Shown here: positions 14,988-21,446 of the stretch, piece after piece | How positions within the stretch are numbered: position 1 is the first letter of the stretch | Layout of the letters: the number at the start of each line of letters is the position of its first letter | Origin: a virus | Length of the DNA: 21,459 nucleotides | Direction: 5' to 3' (one strand) | IMG/VR virus record: IMGVR_UViG_3300020074_000150 | Coordinates: 1-21,459 of that record | Position numbers and translations under genes: made by a program | The notes under the pieces: generated by a model | The model's input: the letters and a program-made list of their open reading frames with translations, nothing else | What the model was told of the DNA's origin: nothing | Database searches by the model: none

Positions 14988-15006
14988 TTTGTATATCAAA
15001 ACAATT

Positions 15007-15618
15007 ATGAAAACATACTCTCAGTTTGTAAAAGAGTCTAAGTCTCTTGCCTCTATTCATGGCAGGAGATTGGGTCTTGTGCCAGATGGGCATGGTGGTT
15101 ATCATGATAAAAATACTGGAGAATTTGTCGCTAAAAACGTTGCTGGACGATTAAAGTTTTATAATCAAAATCAAATTGTTGGTGGTCAAGACCCCGCTCA
15201 AGTTAGAACAGCAGCAAATCAACGACCAGTTGCCACACAAAATCCAAGTTTTAGGAAGAAGAACACTGTCAAAATTAATCCCACAGAATCTATTGATAGG
15301 GATCAAGAACGTAAACTTAGAGAGCAGTATATTGCTGGAGAAATTTTTAGAGAAGATACATTTGTCCAGAATATAAAAACTGGAATGATTGGTAAAATTG
15401 TTCGGAGAGGAACCAATCATTTAATCTGTGTTACTGAAGATGAGCAAATGTTTAAGTCTTGGATTCGGGATGTAAAAGAATGGACTGAAGTATCTGGAGT
15501 TCCTGCAACTCAGAGAGAAGTTGGAACGGATGCCTTTAGAGAATATGTTATGAGAATGTCCAATACAAAGAAAATTAGAAATTTCATAAATAAGTATAAG
15601 GTAAAAAATAAGCAGTAA
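15007..15618 (+). CDS. Putative internal-head/core-targeted protein
   Basis: A 203-residue basic protein. Its first eleven residues, MKTYSQFVKES, closely resemble the ten-residue core-targeting sequence of T4 internal proteins (MKTYxEFIAE), which directs cargo into the prohead and is cut after Glu10 by the gp21 protease. Here Glu10 is followed by Ser, with Val-Lys-Glu where T4 has Ile-Ala-Glu. A central domain (about 115-155) has REDTFVQNIKTGMIGKIVRRG, a small beta-rich module. I chose ATG 15007; a TTG at 14989 would bury the targeting motif and overlap the late box. The function inside the capsid is unknown. Positive charge and late control fit a packaged protein. Confidence 0.65.
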   Translation: MKTYSQFVKESKSLASIHGRRLGLVPDGHGGYHDKNTGEFVAKNVAGRLKFYNQNQIVGGQDPAQVRTAANQRPVATQNPSFRKKNTVKINPTESIDRDQERKLREQYIAGEIFREDTFVQNIKTGMIGKIVRRGTNHLICVTEDEQMFKSWIRDVKEWTEVSGVPATQREVGTDAFREYVMRMSNTKKIRNFINKYKVKNKQ

Positions 15619-15630
15619 CTAATTAGAGTA

Positions 15631-18066
15631 ATGGCAAATTTACAGCATATCGTCACCGATCTTTATCAAGTTTACTTGACTGAAATGGAGGCGCAAATTA
15701 AACCTCAATTAGGAAAGAAATCAGAATCTTCCAGTGGATCTGGCGGTGATAAAAAGTCTGTTGGTGGTGGCGGGGAAGATAATATTAAAAAGCAAGCAAG
15801 ACAACTTGCGTATGACACAAGATATAAAGCAAGAAGAGAAGGTATTCCTCTAGAGAGAGCATTCACCCAATCACTCCAAAACTCTAAGGCTTCTGCTCCT
15901 GTTAAGGATGCTGCAAAAGCAATGCTTTTTAGTGGCGGTGTAAGGGAAGAAATTGATATTGATGAATCAGAAGGTAAGGAAAAAGTTTTAGTAACTCCAG
16001 TAAAAGGATATGGAAAACCATATCGTAGATATGTAACTAGAGCTAAAAAACACCAGTTAAGATCGAATCCTCAGATTCAATCTGTAACTCCAACTTCATA
16101 TGGAACTCCTTATGAAGGTGAGCGCACACAAGGAAAGCAAACCTCCGCTGCACTACAGTCCAAACCTAAAAATAAAAAGTCTGGTTCAAAACCAGATTTT
16201 CTTGATTTGGATAAAGATGGCAACAAAAAAGAACCAATGAAGAAGGCTTTAAAAGATAAAAAGAAAGTTGAAGAAGCAAATGATGGTAATCTTGCAAACA
16301 ACTATCCTCCATATGATAAAGTAACCAGAGGAGATGTAATTGCTGGTGCAACTGGTAAAGACCAGATGGGTGGTAAGAAAAAGAAAAAAGGAATTGAAGA
16401 AGGATATTCTGATTGGAGAGAAGATCTTTGTGAAGTAATTAATAACTCCACTAATAAGGACGTTAAAAAAATTACAGAGAAAAGTGTAAGTAATACAATT
16501 GTCATTAATCCAGATCTTAAAGAAGAGGTTATTCTGGAAGCAGTTGATGTTGCATCGGAGTATTTTTATCAAGAAGGTTTAAATTCTACTGGAGTAGATA
16601 TTTTAATTGAAGAACTTGGTATTGAAGATTTTGTTCAATTTGTATTTGAATTAACCGAAGAGTATAATTTAACTGAAGCAAGAGCAGGTGGAGCAAGGGT
16701 AGAACCAAAAACAAAAGCGGGCAAATCTGTAGGTTCTCTTAAAGGTGGTGCAAAAACTGCTGCTATTTCTAGACTTCGCAAAGAAAAGCAGGCAAGAAGA
16801 GATGCTGAATCAAAAACATCTGCTTCAAAACCATCTGGAATGACAGCAGCACTTAAAAGACAATCTGCCGTTGCAAATGCTAAAAAGCAGCAACCTGCTA
16901 AGAAACCATTAAAAGATAGAATTGCAAAGGGTGTTCTTGGTGCTGTTAAAGCATACCAGCAAGGCATGGAGCGTCATAGAGCAGCAACTGCAACTGCTGG
17001 TAAGGTAGTGAAGGTAGCAGCAAAAGGAGCATCTGAATTTGGTAAAGGTGTTGCTTCTGGTGTAAAGGCAACTGGAAAAGTTGCAAGAGATGTTCATAAG
17101 GTTCTTAAAAATTCTTATGAAATGGATGAGGCAGTTTATGGTGGTGAAAAGAAAGAACCAGAAGACAACAGAATGGTAGTTACTGCTGCAGATAAAAAAG
17201 GAAATACCAAAGCATATCAAAATTATAAAGCAGGTCATCCCGCATATAAGGCAGCTGCACATCTACAAAATTCTTCTTTTGAACCAGAAGGTGATAGTGT
17301 TGATGAAGGTCTTGCACAAGCACGTAAAAATGTGGGTGCGAGCAAGTGTTGGCCTGGTAAAGTTGCCAAAGGAACAAAAATGAAGAATGGTCGTGAAGTT
17401 CCAAATTGTGTTGATGAAGGTCTTGCACAAGCACGTAAAAATGTGGGTGCGAGCAAGTGTTGGCCTGGTAAAGTTGCCAAAGGAACAAAAATGAAGAATG
17501 GTCGTGAAGTTCCAAATTGTGTAGATGAAAAAGCAAGAGAACCTTATGCAATTGGTACGGCAGCAGCAATGAAGTTAACTGGTGATACTCCACCACTGAA
17601 AAAGTCCACTATTAAAAAAGCACATAAGATTGCTAAAAAAATTGAAGCAACAGAAGCAGTAGATCCTCAATCATCTTTATCACCAAAACAAAAAGATACT
17701 GAACAGCAGCAAACTTTGAATGCTAAAGCAAAGTTAGAAAAAATTCTAGCAACACGCAAGGGTGCATATAGAGAAGAAACTGAACTTGATGAATTGAATA
17801 GAGTTGAAAGGGAAACTGGCATTAACACTAAGACTGGTAGACCTACTCAAACTGGTGGTGCCAAAGATGACAAGGCATTTACTCATGTGAAAAGAATGAT
17901 ACGTGGAATGGAAGGAACTCCAGCTGGTCAACGTAAAAAAGTTCCTGGTAAGAAACCACCTGCTGCTGGTGAATTTGGCGGTCCAAGATCTCCTGCACAA
18001 AAAGTAGCAAAGCGTCGTGCTGATGCTCAGAGGGCACAGGACCTGATGCATTCTCCAAGAGACTGA
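15631..18066 (+). CDS. Large Lys-rich virion/head-core-type protein with internal duplication
   Basis: An 811-residue, low-complexity, Lys/Ala/Gly-rich protein of the kind annotated as structural in marine T4-like phages. The N terminus YLTE (L16-T-E18) and LTEARAGG (L347-T-E349) fit the (L/I)xE cleavage rule of the T4 gp21 prohead protease, suggesting a processed head protein. FLDLDKDGNKKEPMKKA has a DxDxDG calcium-loop pattern (D192, D194, D196). Residues 557-593 and 594-630 are a perfect tandem duplication, each with a CW...NC cysteine pair. The region from about 405 to 490 is helical and Ala/Lys-rich. It starts 12 nt after the previous stop. The function is inferred; no enzyme motif is seen. 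Confidence 0.7.
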   Translation: MANLQHIVTDLYQVYLTEMEAQIKPQLGKKSESSSGSGGDKKSVGGGGEDNIKKQARQLAYDTRYKARREGIPLERAFTQSLQNSKASAPVKDAAKAMLFSGGVREEIDIDESEGKEKVLVTPVKGYGKPYRRYVTRAKKHQLRSNPQIQSVTPTSYGTPYEGERTQGKQTSAALQSKPKNKKSGSKPDFLDLDKDGNKKEPMKKALKDKKKVEEANDGNLANNYPPYDKVTRGDVIAGATGKDQMGGKKKKKGIEEGYSDWREDLCEVINNSTNKDVKKITEKSVSNTIVINPDLKEEVILEAVDVASEYFYQEGLNSTGVDILIEELGIEDFVQFVFELTEEYNLTEARAGGARVEPKTKAGKSVGSLKGGAKTAAISRLRKEKQARRDAESKTSASKPSGMTAALKRQSAVANAKKQQPAKKPLKDRIAKGVLGAVKAYQQGMERHRAATATAGKVVKVAAKGASEFGKGVASGVKATGKVARDVHKVLKNSYEMDEAVYGGEKKEPEDNRMVVTAADKKGNTKAYQNYKAGHPAYKAAAHLQNSSFEPEGDSVDEGLAQARKNVGASKCWPGKVAKGTKMKNGREVPNCVDEGLAQARKNVGASKCWPGKVAKGTKMKNGREVPNCVDEKAREPYAIGTAAAMKLTGDTPPLKKSTIKKAHKIAKKIEATEAVDPQSSLSPKQKDTEQQQTLNAKAKLEKILATRKGAYREETELDELNRVERETGINTKTGRPTQTGGAKDDKAFTHVKRMIRGMEGTPAGQRKKVPGKKPPAAGEFGGPRSPAQKVAKRRADAQRAQDLMHSPRD
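17297..17518 (+). repeat. Perfect 111-bp tandem duplication (two copies)
   Basis: Two adjacent 111-bp units (17297-17407 and 17408-17518) are identical base for base, and identity continues 4 bp further to 17522. The unit is a multiple of three and adds 37 residues in frame to the 811-residue protein, including the segments ASKCWPGKVAKGTKMK and REVPNC. The lack of even synonymous differences points to a very recent event or active homogenisation. Confidence 0.97.
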
Positions 18067-18068
18067 TT

Positions 18069-18076
18069 ACTAAATA
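18069..18076 (+). promoter_or_regulatory. Late-promoter-like box ACTAAATA
   Basis: ACTAAATA lies 2 nt after the stop of the 811-residue gene and 32 nt before the ATG at 18109. It has the TAAATA core of late boxes and is followed by a clear ribosome binding site, as expected for a late transcript of the two mini-genes. Confidence 0.55.
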
Positions 18077-18098
18077 GGACAGGATACTCTCTTCACAC

Positions 18099-18104
18099 GG
18101 AGGA
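18099..18104 (+). promoter_or_regulatory. Strong Shine-Dalgarno GGAGGA
   Basis: GGAGGA with a 4-nt spacer before the ATG at 18109 is the best ribosome binding site in the window. Most other genes here have none or rely on overlap with the upstream gene, so high-level translation of the mini-gene pair is likely. Confidence 0.8.
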
Positions 18105-18108
18105 CATC

Positions 18109-18282
18109 ATGGGCGCAGTAGTAGCAGTGGTAAAACCACTTTTGATTCAAATTGCTACACATCCAGCAGTTAAGAATCTTGTTCTCGACTTACTTAAAAA
18201 GTATGTTGATAGCACAGATAACACGATTGATAATGTTGTTTATGAGTTGGTTAAAGAAAAACTCTTTATATCACAAGTATGA
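18109..18282 (+). CDS. 57-residue small protein of unknown function
   Basis: The protein begins MGAVVAVVKPLLIQIATHP. The first 18 or so residues are hydrophobic, and the rest is amphipathic and charged (LDLLKKYVDSTDNTID). It is supported as a real gene by the GGAGGA site, a late-type box upstream and ATGA coupling to the next small gene. The hydrophobic N terminus suggests membrane association, perhaps with its partner, but no family is recognised and a lysis role is only a guess. Confidence 0.8.
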   Translation: MGAVVAVVKPLLIQIATHPAVKNLVLDLLKKYVDSTDNTIDNVVYELVKEKLFISQV

Positions 18283-18443
18283 TTACGTGTTTTGTAACTA
18301 ACTGGGGAGTTACATTTGCTCTTGGTTTTCTGTTAACTGCCTCTGAGTGGTTGGCAAAAACCAAAAAATTTAAGGAGAATGGGTTATTAGATTTGACCAC
18401 AAATTTTTTAAAGACGGTCTTAAATAAGAGAGATCAAAAATAA
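18279..18443 (+). CDS. 54-residue small membrane protein
   Basis: The protein begins MITCFVTNWGVTFALGFLLT. Residues 9-25 form one likely transmembrane helix, and the rest is a basic tail (KTKKFKENG...NKRDQK). It overlaps the previous gene by ATGA, and its stop codon lies in the loop of a terminator hairpin, so it ends the transcript. The shape, one helix and a positive C terminus, fits a small phage membrane effector such as a holin-like or lysis-control protein; this is inference from topology alone. Confidence 0.75.
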   Translation: MITCFVTNWGVTFALGFLLTASEWLAKTKKFKENGLLDLTTNFLKTVLNKRDQK

Positions 18444-18458
18444 CGATCTCTCTTTTTT
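18427..18458 (+). terminator. Rho-independent terminator
   Basis: A perfect 9-bp stem AGAGAGATC/GATCTCTCT (18427-18435 with 18445-18453) closes a 9-nt loop and is followed by five T residues (18454-18458). The stop codon of the 54-residue gene is in the loop. This is the clearest terminator in the window and separates the mini-genes from the next late promoter. Confidence 0.92.
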
Positions 18459-18473
18459 CTACCTCTAGGTTTT

Positions 18474-18481
18474 TATAAATA
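18474..18481 (+). promoter_or_regulatory. T4-type late promoter TATAAATA
   Basis: An exact TATAAATA lies 15 nt after the terminator T-run and 33 nt before the ATG at 18515. It is an eight-of-eight match to the T4 late consensus, placed where a new transcription unit for a virion protein must start. Confidence 0.8.
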
Positions 18482-18514
18482 AATTATAGAAAATAGTTAT
18501 CTTAGGCAATCAAC

Positions 18515-19285
18515 ATGGCACTCTGGGGAAATAATGACGCTAAGTTTTCAGGGGGAACAGTCTCTCTGAATTACGCTACTCGTGTTGTTACTGGTTCGGG
18601 AACTACATTTGGTCAAGTTGGTGCTGCTGCCACTGGGGATGTAATTAGATTTGGTAGTAGAACTGATAGCACTTATGTTGGCGATGCTGTAATTCTTTCA
18701 ATTACTAATGGTACTACATTATCAATTGCATCAACTGCTGGTTTAAGTGGTGCAGCAATCTCTGGATTGGCATTTGATATTAGTGAACTGCCAAAATATA
18801 CCGTTATTGATAGCAATTATACTCAATATAATGTTCAGAGTAACTCTGCAGAGACTACAGTTGTTGTTCAAACAAGCGTTGCCGCTACTGCTGCTGTTGG
18901 TGTAGCAACTGTTGCAATCGCATCAACTTCTGGAATTATCGCTGGAAATACTTTTGTAAGTGGTAGTGTTTCAAAAGTAATTGTTTCAATTGCTTCTACA
19001 ACAGTCTCCTTCGGTTCAACCATTGCAAGTTCTCTTGCTTCTGGTGCTGCTGTAAATATCACCAGATCAAGTGGCACTTATGGCAAGAGTGTTTATGGTG
19101 TTGCCGCTGGTGGAATGCAAGGATCTGCAGCAACTGCTTATGAATTAACTCATGCTGGATGGGTTGGTGTTACCACCTATGTTGATCAGCACGGCAATCT
19201 TAGAGTTAAAAAAGAAACTTTAGTTGCAATGTCTGGTATTACAACTGGTAATACTCCAATCTATGATGGCAATCCACTTGCATGA
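18515..19285 (+). CDS. Virion structural protein, Gly/Ser/Thr/Ala-rich
   Basis: A 256-residue protein opening MALWGNNDAKFSGGTVSLNY, an opening I recall from cyanophage virion structural proteins. The middle is repetitive, beta-strand-like and low in charge (VVTGSGTTFGQVG, ATVAIASTSGIIAGNTF, ASTTVSFGSTIASS), as in decoration, fibre or neck proteins. The C terminus (AMSGITTGNTPIYDGNP) is also of a conserved type. It is preceded by a perfect late box and a terminator, so it is a separate late unit. Being virion-associated is likely; the exact position in the particle is unknown. Confidence 0.75.
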   Translation: MALWGNNDAKFSGGTVSLNYATRVVTGSGTTFGQVGAAATGDVIRFGSRTDSTYVGDAVILSITNGTTLSIASTAGLSGAAISGLAFDISELPKYTVIDSNYTQYNVQSNSAETTVVVQTSVAATAAVGVATVAIASTSGIIAGNTFVSGSVSKVIVSIASTTVSFGSTIASSLASGAAVNITRSSGTYGKSVYGVAAGGMQGSAATAYELTHAGWVGVTTYVDQHGNLRVKKETLVAMSGITTGNTPIYDGNPLA

Positions 19286-19299
19286 TAGATAGATAAAAT

Positions 19300-19689
19300 A
19301 TGAATTTTACTGAGTTGAATGAAGATAATTTTTTATTATTTGCTATAAAGAATTATGAGAACCCTCAAGCGGTCACAAAAGATGATTTTGATAAGGACCT
19401 AAATCATTTTAAGTATATCAAAAGATTGCTTAAGAGATATAGAAATAATGGTCAATTAAAAACTCATCTTTTAATTAATCATTTTATAATTCTTTATAAT
19501 ATTTTTGGAGAAGCAGCTACACCAATGCTGTTTTATAAGATAGAAAGGGATTTATGGGATGTAATGAAGACATTCATTATATTTTTAAATCGACTCCCAG
19601 AATATCCTAAAACTTATATTCACGATATTCCTGTTGACATTCATTGTTTAGCAGAACTACGGAAGGTTTATAAAGATGAGTCCACTTGA
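19300..19689 (+). CDS. Conserved T4-like marine phage protein of unknown function
   Basis: A 129-residue soluble, helical protein. NFTELNEDNFLLFAIKNYENP, KYIKRLLKRYRNNGQLKTHLL and LLINHFIILYNIFG recall a conserved hypothetical family found in many cyanophages, known to me only as uncharacterised. There is no catalytic motif or membrane helix; the basic KRLLKRYR patch may contact nucleic acid or another protein. It starts 14 nt after the virion gene and overlaps the next gene by 14 bp. No promoter is evident, so it is probably read through from 18474. Confidence 0.8.
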   Translation: MNFTELNEDNFLLFAIKNYENPQAVTKDDFDKDLNHFKYIKRLLKRYRNNGQLKTHLLINHFIILYNIFGEAATPMLFYKIERDLWDVMKTFIIFLNRLPEYPKTYIHDIPVDIHCLAELRKVYKDEST

Positions 19690-19876
19690 TAAGGTTATTC
19701 AAATCATCCGAGAGAATATGGTTGCTAATGCACCAGGAACGAGTGGTGGGTATACATCAAAGGGAGACCCTACAACGGTCGCTGGATATGATCCTGTGAT
19801 GGATGGAAGATCCAAAGTTATGAGAAGATTGCCAAAAGAGTATAGTAAATTTTTAAGGAAAACTAAGAAGGGGTAA
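19676..19876 (+). CDS. 66-residue conserved small phage protein
   Basis: The sequence has a helical start (SPLDKVIQIIRENMV), a Gly/Pro-rich middle (NAPGTSGGYTSKGDP, then AGYDPVMDG) and a basic tail (KEYSKFLRKTKKG). The NAPGTSGG...DPVMDG pattern is one I recall from T4-like cyanophage hypothetical proteins. It overlaps the preceding gene by 14 bp, and the next gene starts one base after its stop, so it belongs to the same late unit. The function is unknown; composition suggests a small structural or adaptor protein. Confidence 0.75.
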   Translation: MSPLDKVIQIIRENMVANAPGTSGGYTSKGDPTTVAGYDPVMDGRSKVMRRLPKEYSKFLRKTKKG

Positions 19877-19877
19877 C

Positions 19878-20288
19878 ATGTTCTCTCCAGATTCAAAAAT
19901 AGCGGTGCTTGAATCTAAACTCGGAATTTATGAGGATTTGTCTCGTGAAATGTTGGCTAAATTAGAAACGGCAGTCGATAAGATTTCCGAAGGCAATTCT
20001 CGCATTGCGACAATCCTTGCAAAGCACGACGAAAGAATTGAGCAAAGCATGAAGAATGATGACCTTCTCATCAAAATGATTGATGAGATGAAGGAAGATA
20101 ATGATAGAGAGCATCAAGAAATAGAGAAGAAGTTTGAAAAAATAGAATTAAAGTTAGAAGAAATATCCAAATTTAGATGGCAAGCAGGAGGTGTGCTTGC
20201 AGTCTTTGTTTTAGGTCTTACGATATTCAACGGGTTCATACCAAAACCACCAGCAGCACAACCAGTTGCAGTAGAGCGCACAAAATAA
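19878..20288 (+). CDS. Coiled-coil protein with C-terminal transmembrane helix
   Basis: In this 136-residue protein, residues 1-95 are almost all helical heptads rich in Glu and Lys (KFEKIELKLEEISK). They are followed by one hydrophobic helix at about 98-115 (WQAGGVLAVFVLGLTIF) and a short Pro/Ala tail. Topology is that of XhlA-type or tail-anchored phage membrane proteins, so a holin-accessory, spanin-like or virion-membrane role is possible; I cannot choose. A GGGG-rich ribosome site (AAGGGG) stands 4 nt upstream of ATG 19878. It ends the late block, with a hairpin just downstream. Confidence 0.78.
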   Translation: MFSPDSKIAVLESKLGIYEDLSREMLAKLETAVDKISEGNSRIATILAKHDERIEQSMKNDDLLIKMIDEMKEDNDREHQEIEKKFEKIELKLEEISKFRWQAGGVLAVFVLGLTIFNGFIPKPPAAQPVAVERTK

Positions 20289-20291
20289 ATA
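20284..20291 (+). promoter_or_regulatory. Late-promoter-like box AATAAATA over a stop codon
   Basis: AATAAATA overlaps the stop of the coiled-coil gene and touches the left arm of the 20290-20318 hairpin. The core is intact, but no clear gene follows within a normal leader length, so it may be a chance match. Confidence 0.3.
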
Positions 20292-20318
20292 ATCATGGTC
20301 TTGTTAGAACCATGATTA
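20290..20318. terminator. Hairpin after the late block, possible terminator
   Basis: A perfect 10-bp stem TAATCATGGT/ACCATGATTA (20290-20299 with 20309-20318) closes a 9-nt loop two bases after a stop codon. On the plus strand it is followed by A residues, not T, so it is not a standard terminator. It could protect the 3' end of the mRNA, be a weak minus-strand terminator, or bind a protein. Confidence 0.5.
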
Positions 20319-20449
20319 AAAAACAACACAAGAACCTTGACTCAGTTTACTGTCTTCAAGAATTAACAAACACCGTTATTAAATGGACTAGTGTTATCAG
20401 CGTCTGTTTAATGGATTTGGAGGTTGACAGTAGGTTCTGGGGATGGTAG
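20312..20449 (+). CDS. Doubtful 45-residue frame before gp61
   Basis: An ATG in the hairpin's right arm opens a frame beginning MIKKQHKNLDSVYCLQELTN and ending ...MDLEVDSRFWGW at 20449. It fills the otherwise gene-free stretch, which supports it. Against it are the lack of a ribosome site, the overlap with a promoter at its 3' end, and no recognised family. The remaining bases to 20474 carry the promoter and leader of the primase gene. Confidence 0.25.
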   Translation: MIKKQHKNLDSVYCLQELTNTVIKWTSVISVCLMDLEVDSRFWGW

Positions 20450-20452
20450 TAT
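20424..20452 (+). promoter_or_regulatory. Sigma70-like early promoter of the primase gene
   Basis: TTGACA (20424-20429), a spacer of exactly 17 nt, and TAGTAT (20447-20452) form a near-consensus host sigma70 promoter. It is located 22 nt before the gp61 ATG. The perfect -35 and ideal spacing make it the best host-type promoter in the window. It fits early expression of a replication gene after a late block. Confidence 0.82.
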
Positions 20453-20474
20453 TGGACCACTGAAATTAGTTGTT

Positions 20475-21446
20475 ATGGATTATGTTGACGTTAGGTTTAT
20501 TAACCTAATAGCTCCTCGTCTTCAAAAATTTAAGTTTGTAAAAAAAGACCTGTATAATTTTAGATGCCCAATCTGTGGAGATTCTCAAAAGAATAAAACT
20601 AAAGCGCGTGGATATATCTACAACGTAAAAAATAATGCAAATTATAAGTGTCATAATTGTGGCGTAAGTTTATCATTTAATGCATTCCTAAAAAAAGTTG
20701 ATTCTGAACTTCATAAAAAATATATTTTAGAGAAGTTCAAAGAAGGTCATACTGGGAAAAATTTTACAGCAGAAGAACCAAAGTTTGAGTTTGATAAACC
20801 AGTCTTCAAGAAAAAACTCAATCTACCCAAAGCATCAGAAAATCAAGTAGCAAAAAATTATTTGGAAAGGAGGCAACTTGATCCTGAAAAGTTTTATTTT
20901 GCTGACAAATTTAAAGAATGGACAAACACTCAAAAAGTTACATTTGACACTATCGGTAGGGATGAGAGTCGCATTATTATACCAATGTATGATACTGACA
21001 GTAACTTGATTGGTTTTCAGGGAAGAGCACTCGGTCCTAACCCTGTTAAATATATTACTGTAATGCTTAGTGAGGATGCCCCAAAAATTTATGGACTCAA
21101 TCAAATACAAAAAGATAAAACTGTCTACGTCACAGAAGGTCCGTTCGATTCCACTTTCATTCCAAACTCGATTGCTCTTTGTGGAGCTGACGGTGATCTT
21201 GGTAAGTGGGGGATTAGCAATCCTGTTTGGATCTATGATAACGAACCACGTAATGCCGAAATCGTCTCCCGCATTGCCCGTACTATTGATCGAGGAGAAA
21301 GAATCGTCATCTGGCCCTCTAGTGTAAAAGAGAAGGATATTAATGATATGGTTTTATCTGGACTTGATGTTAAGTCCATGATAGAATTAAATACTTATTC
21401 TGGATTAGAAGCAAAACTTAAATTTACTACTTGGAAGAAAATATGA
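20475..21446 (+). CDS. 61: gp61-like DNA primase
   Basis: Primase subunit of the T4-type primosome, making RNA primers for the lagging strand with gp41. It has 323 residues, close to T4 gp61. The N-terminal zinc-binding domain has C31-P-I-C34-GDSQKNK and C59-H-N-C62-G, and KARGYIYN sits between them as in T4. The TOPRIM-type core has IIPMYD, GFQGRALG, KYIT, VYVTEGPFDSTF (acidic metal ligand) and WIYDNEPRN. The terminal KEKDINDMV corresponds to T4 KSKDVNDMI. I chose ATG 20475 because an upstream TTG at 20424 lies in the promoter. It overlaps the next gene by ATGA. Confidence 0.96.
   Translation: MDYVDVRFINLIAPRLQKFKFVKKDLYNFRCPICGDSQKNKTKARGYIYNVKNNANYKCHNCGVSLSFNAFLKKVDSELHKKYILEKFKEGHTGKNFTAEEPKFEFDKPVFKKKLNLPKASENQVAKNYLERRQLDPEKFYFADKFKEWTNTQKVTFDTIGRDESRIIIPMYDTDSNLIGFQGRALGPNPVKYITVMLSEDAPKIYGLNQIQKDKTVYVTEGPFDSTFIPNSIALCGADGDLGKWGISNPVWIYDNEPRNAEIVSRIARTIDRGERIVIWPSSVKEKDINDMVLSGLDVKSMIELNTYSGLEAKLKFTTWKKI

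Noticed and set aside
14989-15006. TTG start extending the internal-head-like protein
   Set aside because: It lies against the late box and would bury the MKTY leader, which must be N-terminal.
16249-16967. Other minus-strand frames opposite the 811-residue gene
   Set aside because: They are rich in Phe, Leu, Cys and Ser, as expected from the antisense of Lys/Ala/Glu-rich codons; no motif or start signal.
17297-17522. CRISPR or phage-array repeat
   Set aside because: Only two long adjacent copies without spacers, in frame inside a coding sequence.
17180-17596. Long minus-strand open frame across the duplication
   Set aside because: It is antisense to a convincing protein, has no ribosome site or family resemblance, and is long only because the repeat and A-ending codons lack stops in that frame.
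20337-20365. TTGACT as a second sigma70 promoter
   Set aside because: The hexamer 17 nt downstream is GAATTA, a poor -10, and the better promoter at 20424 accounts for gp61.
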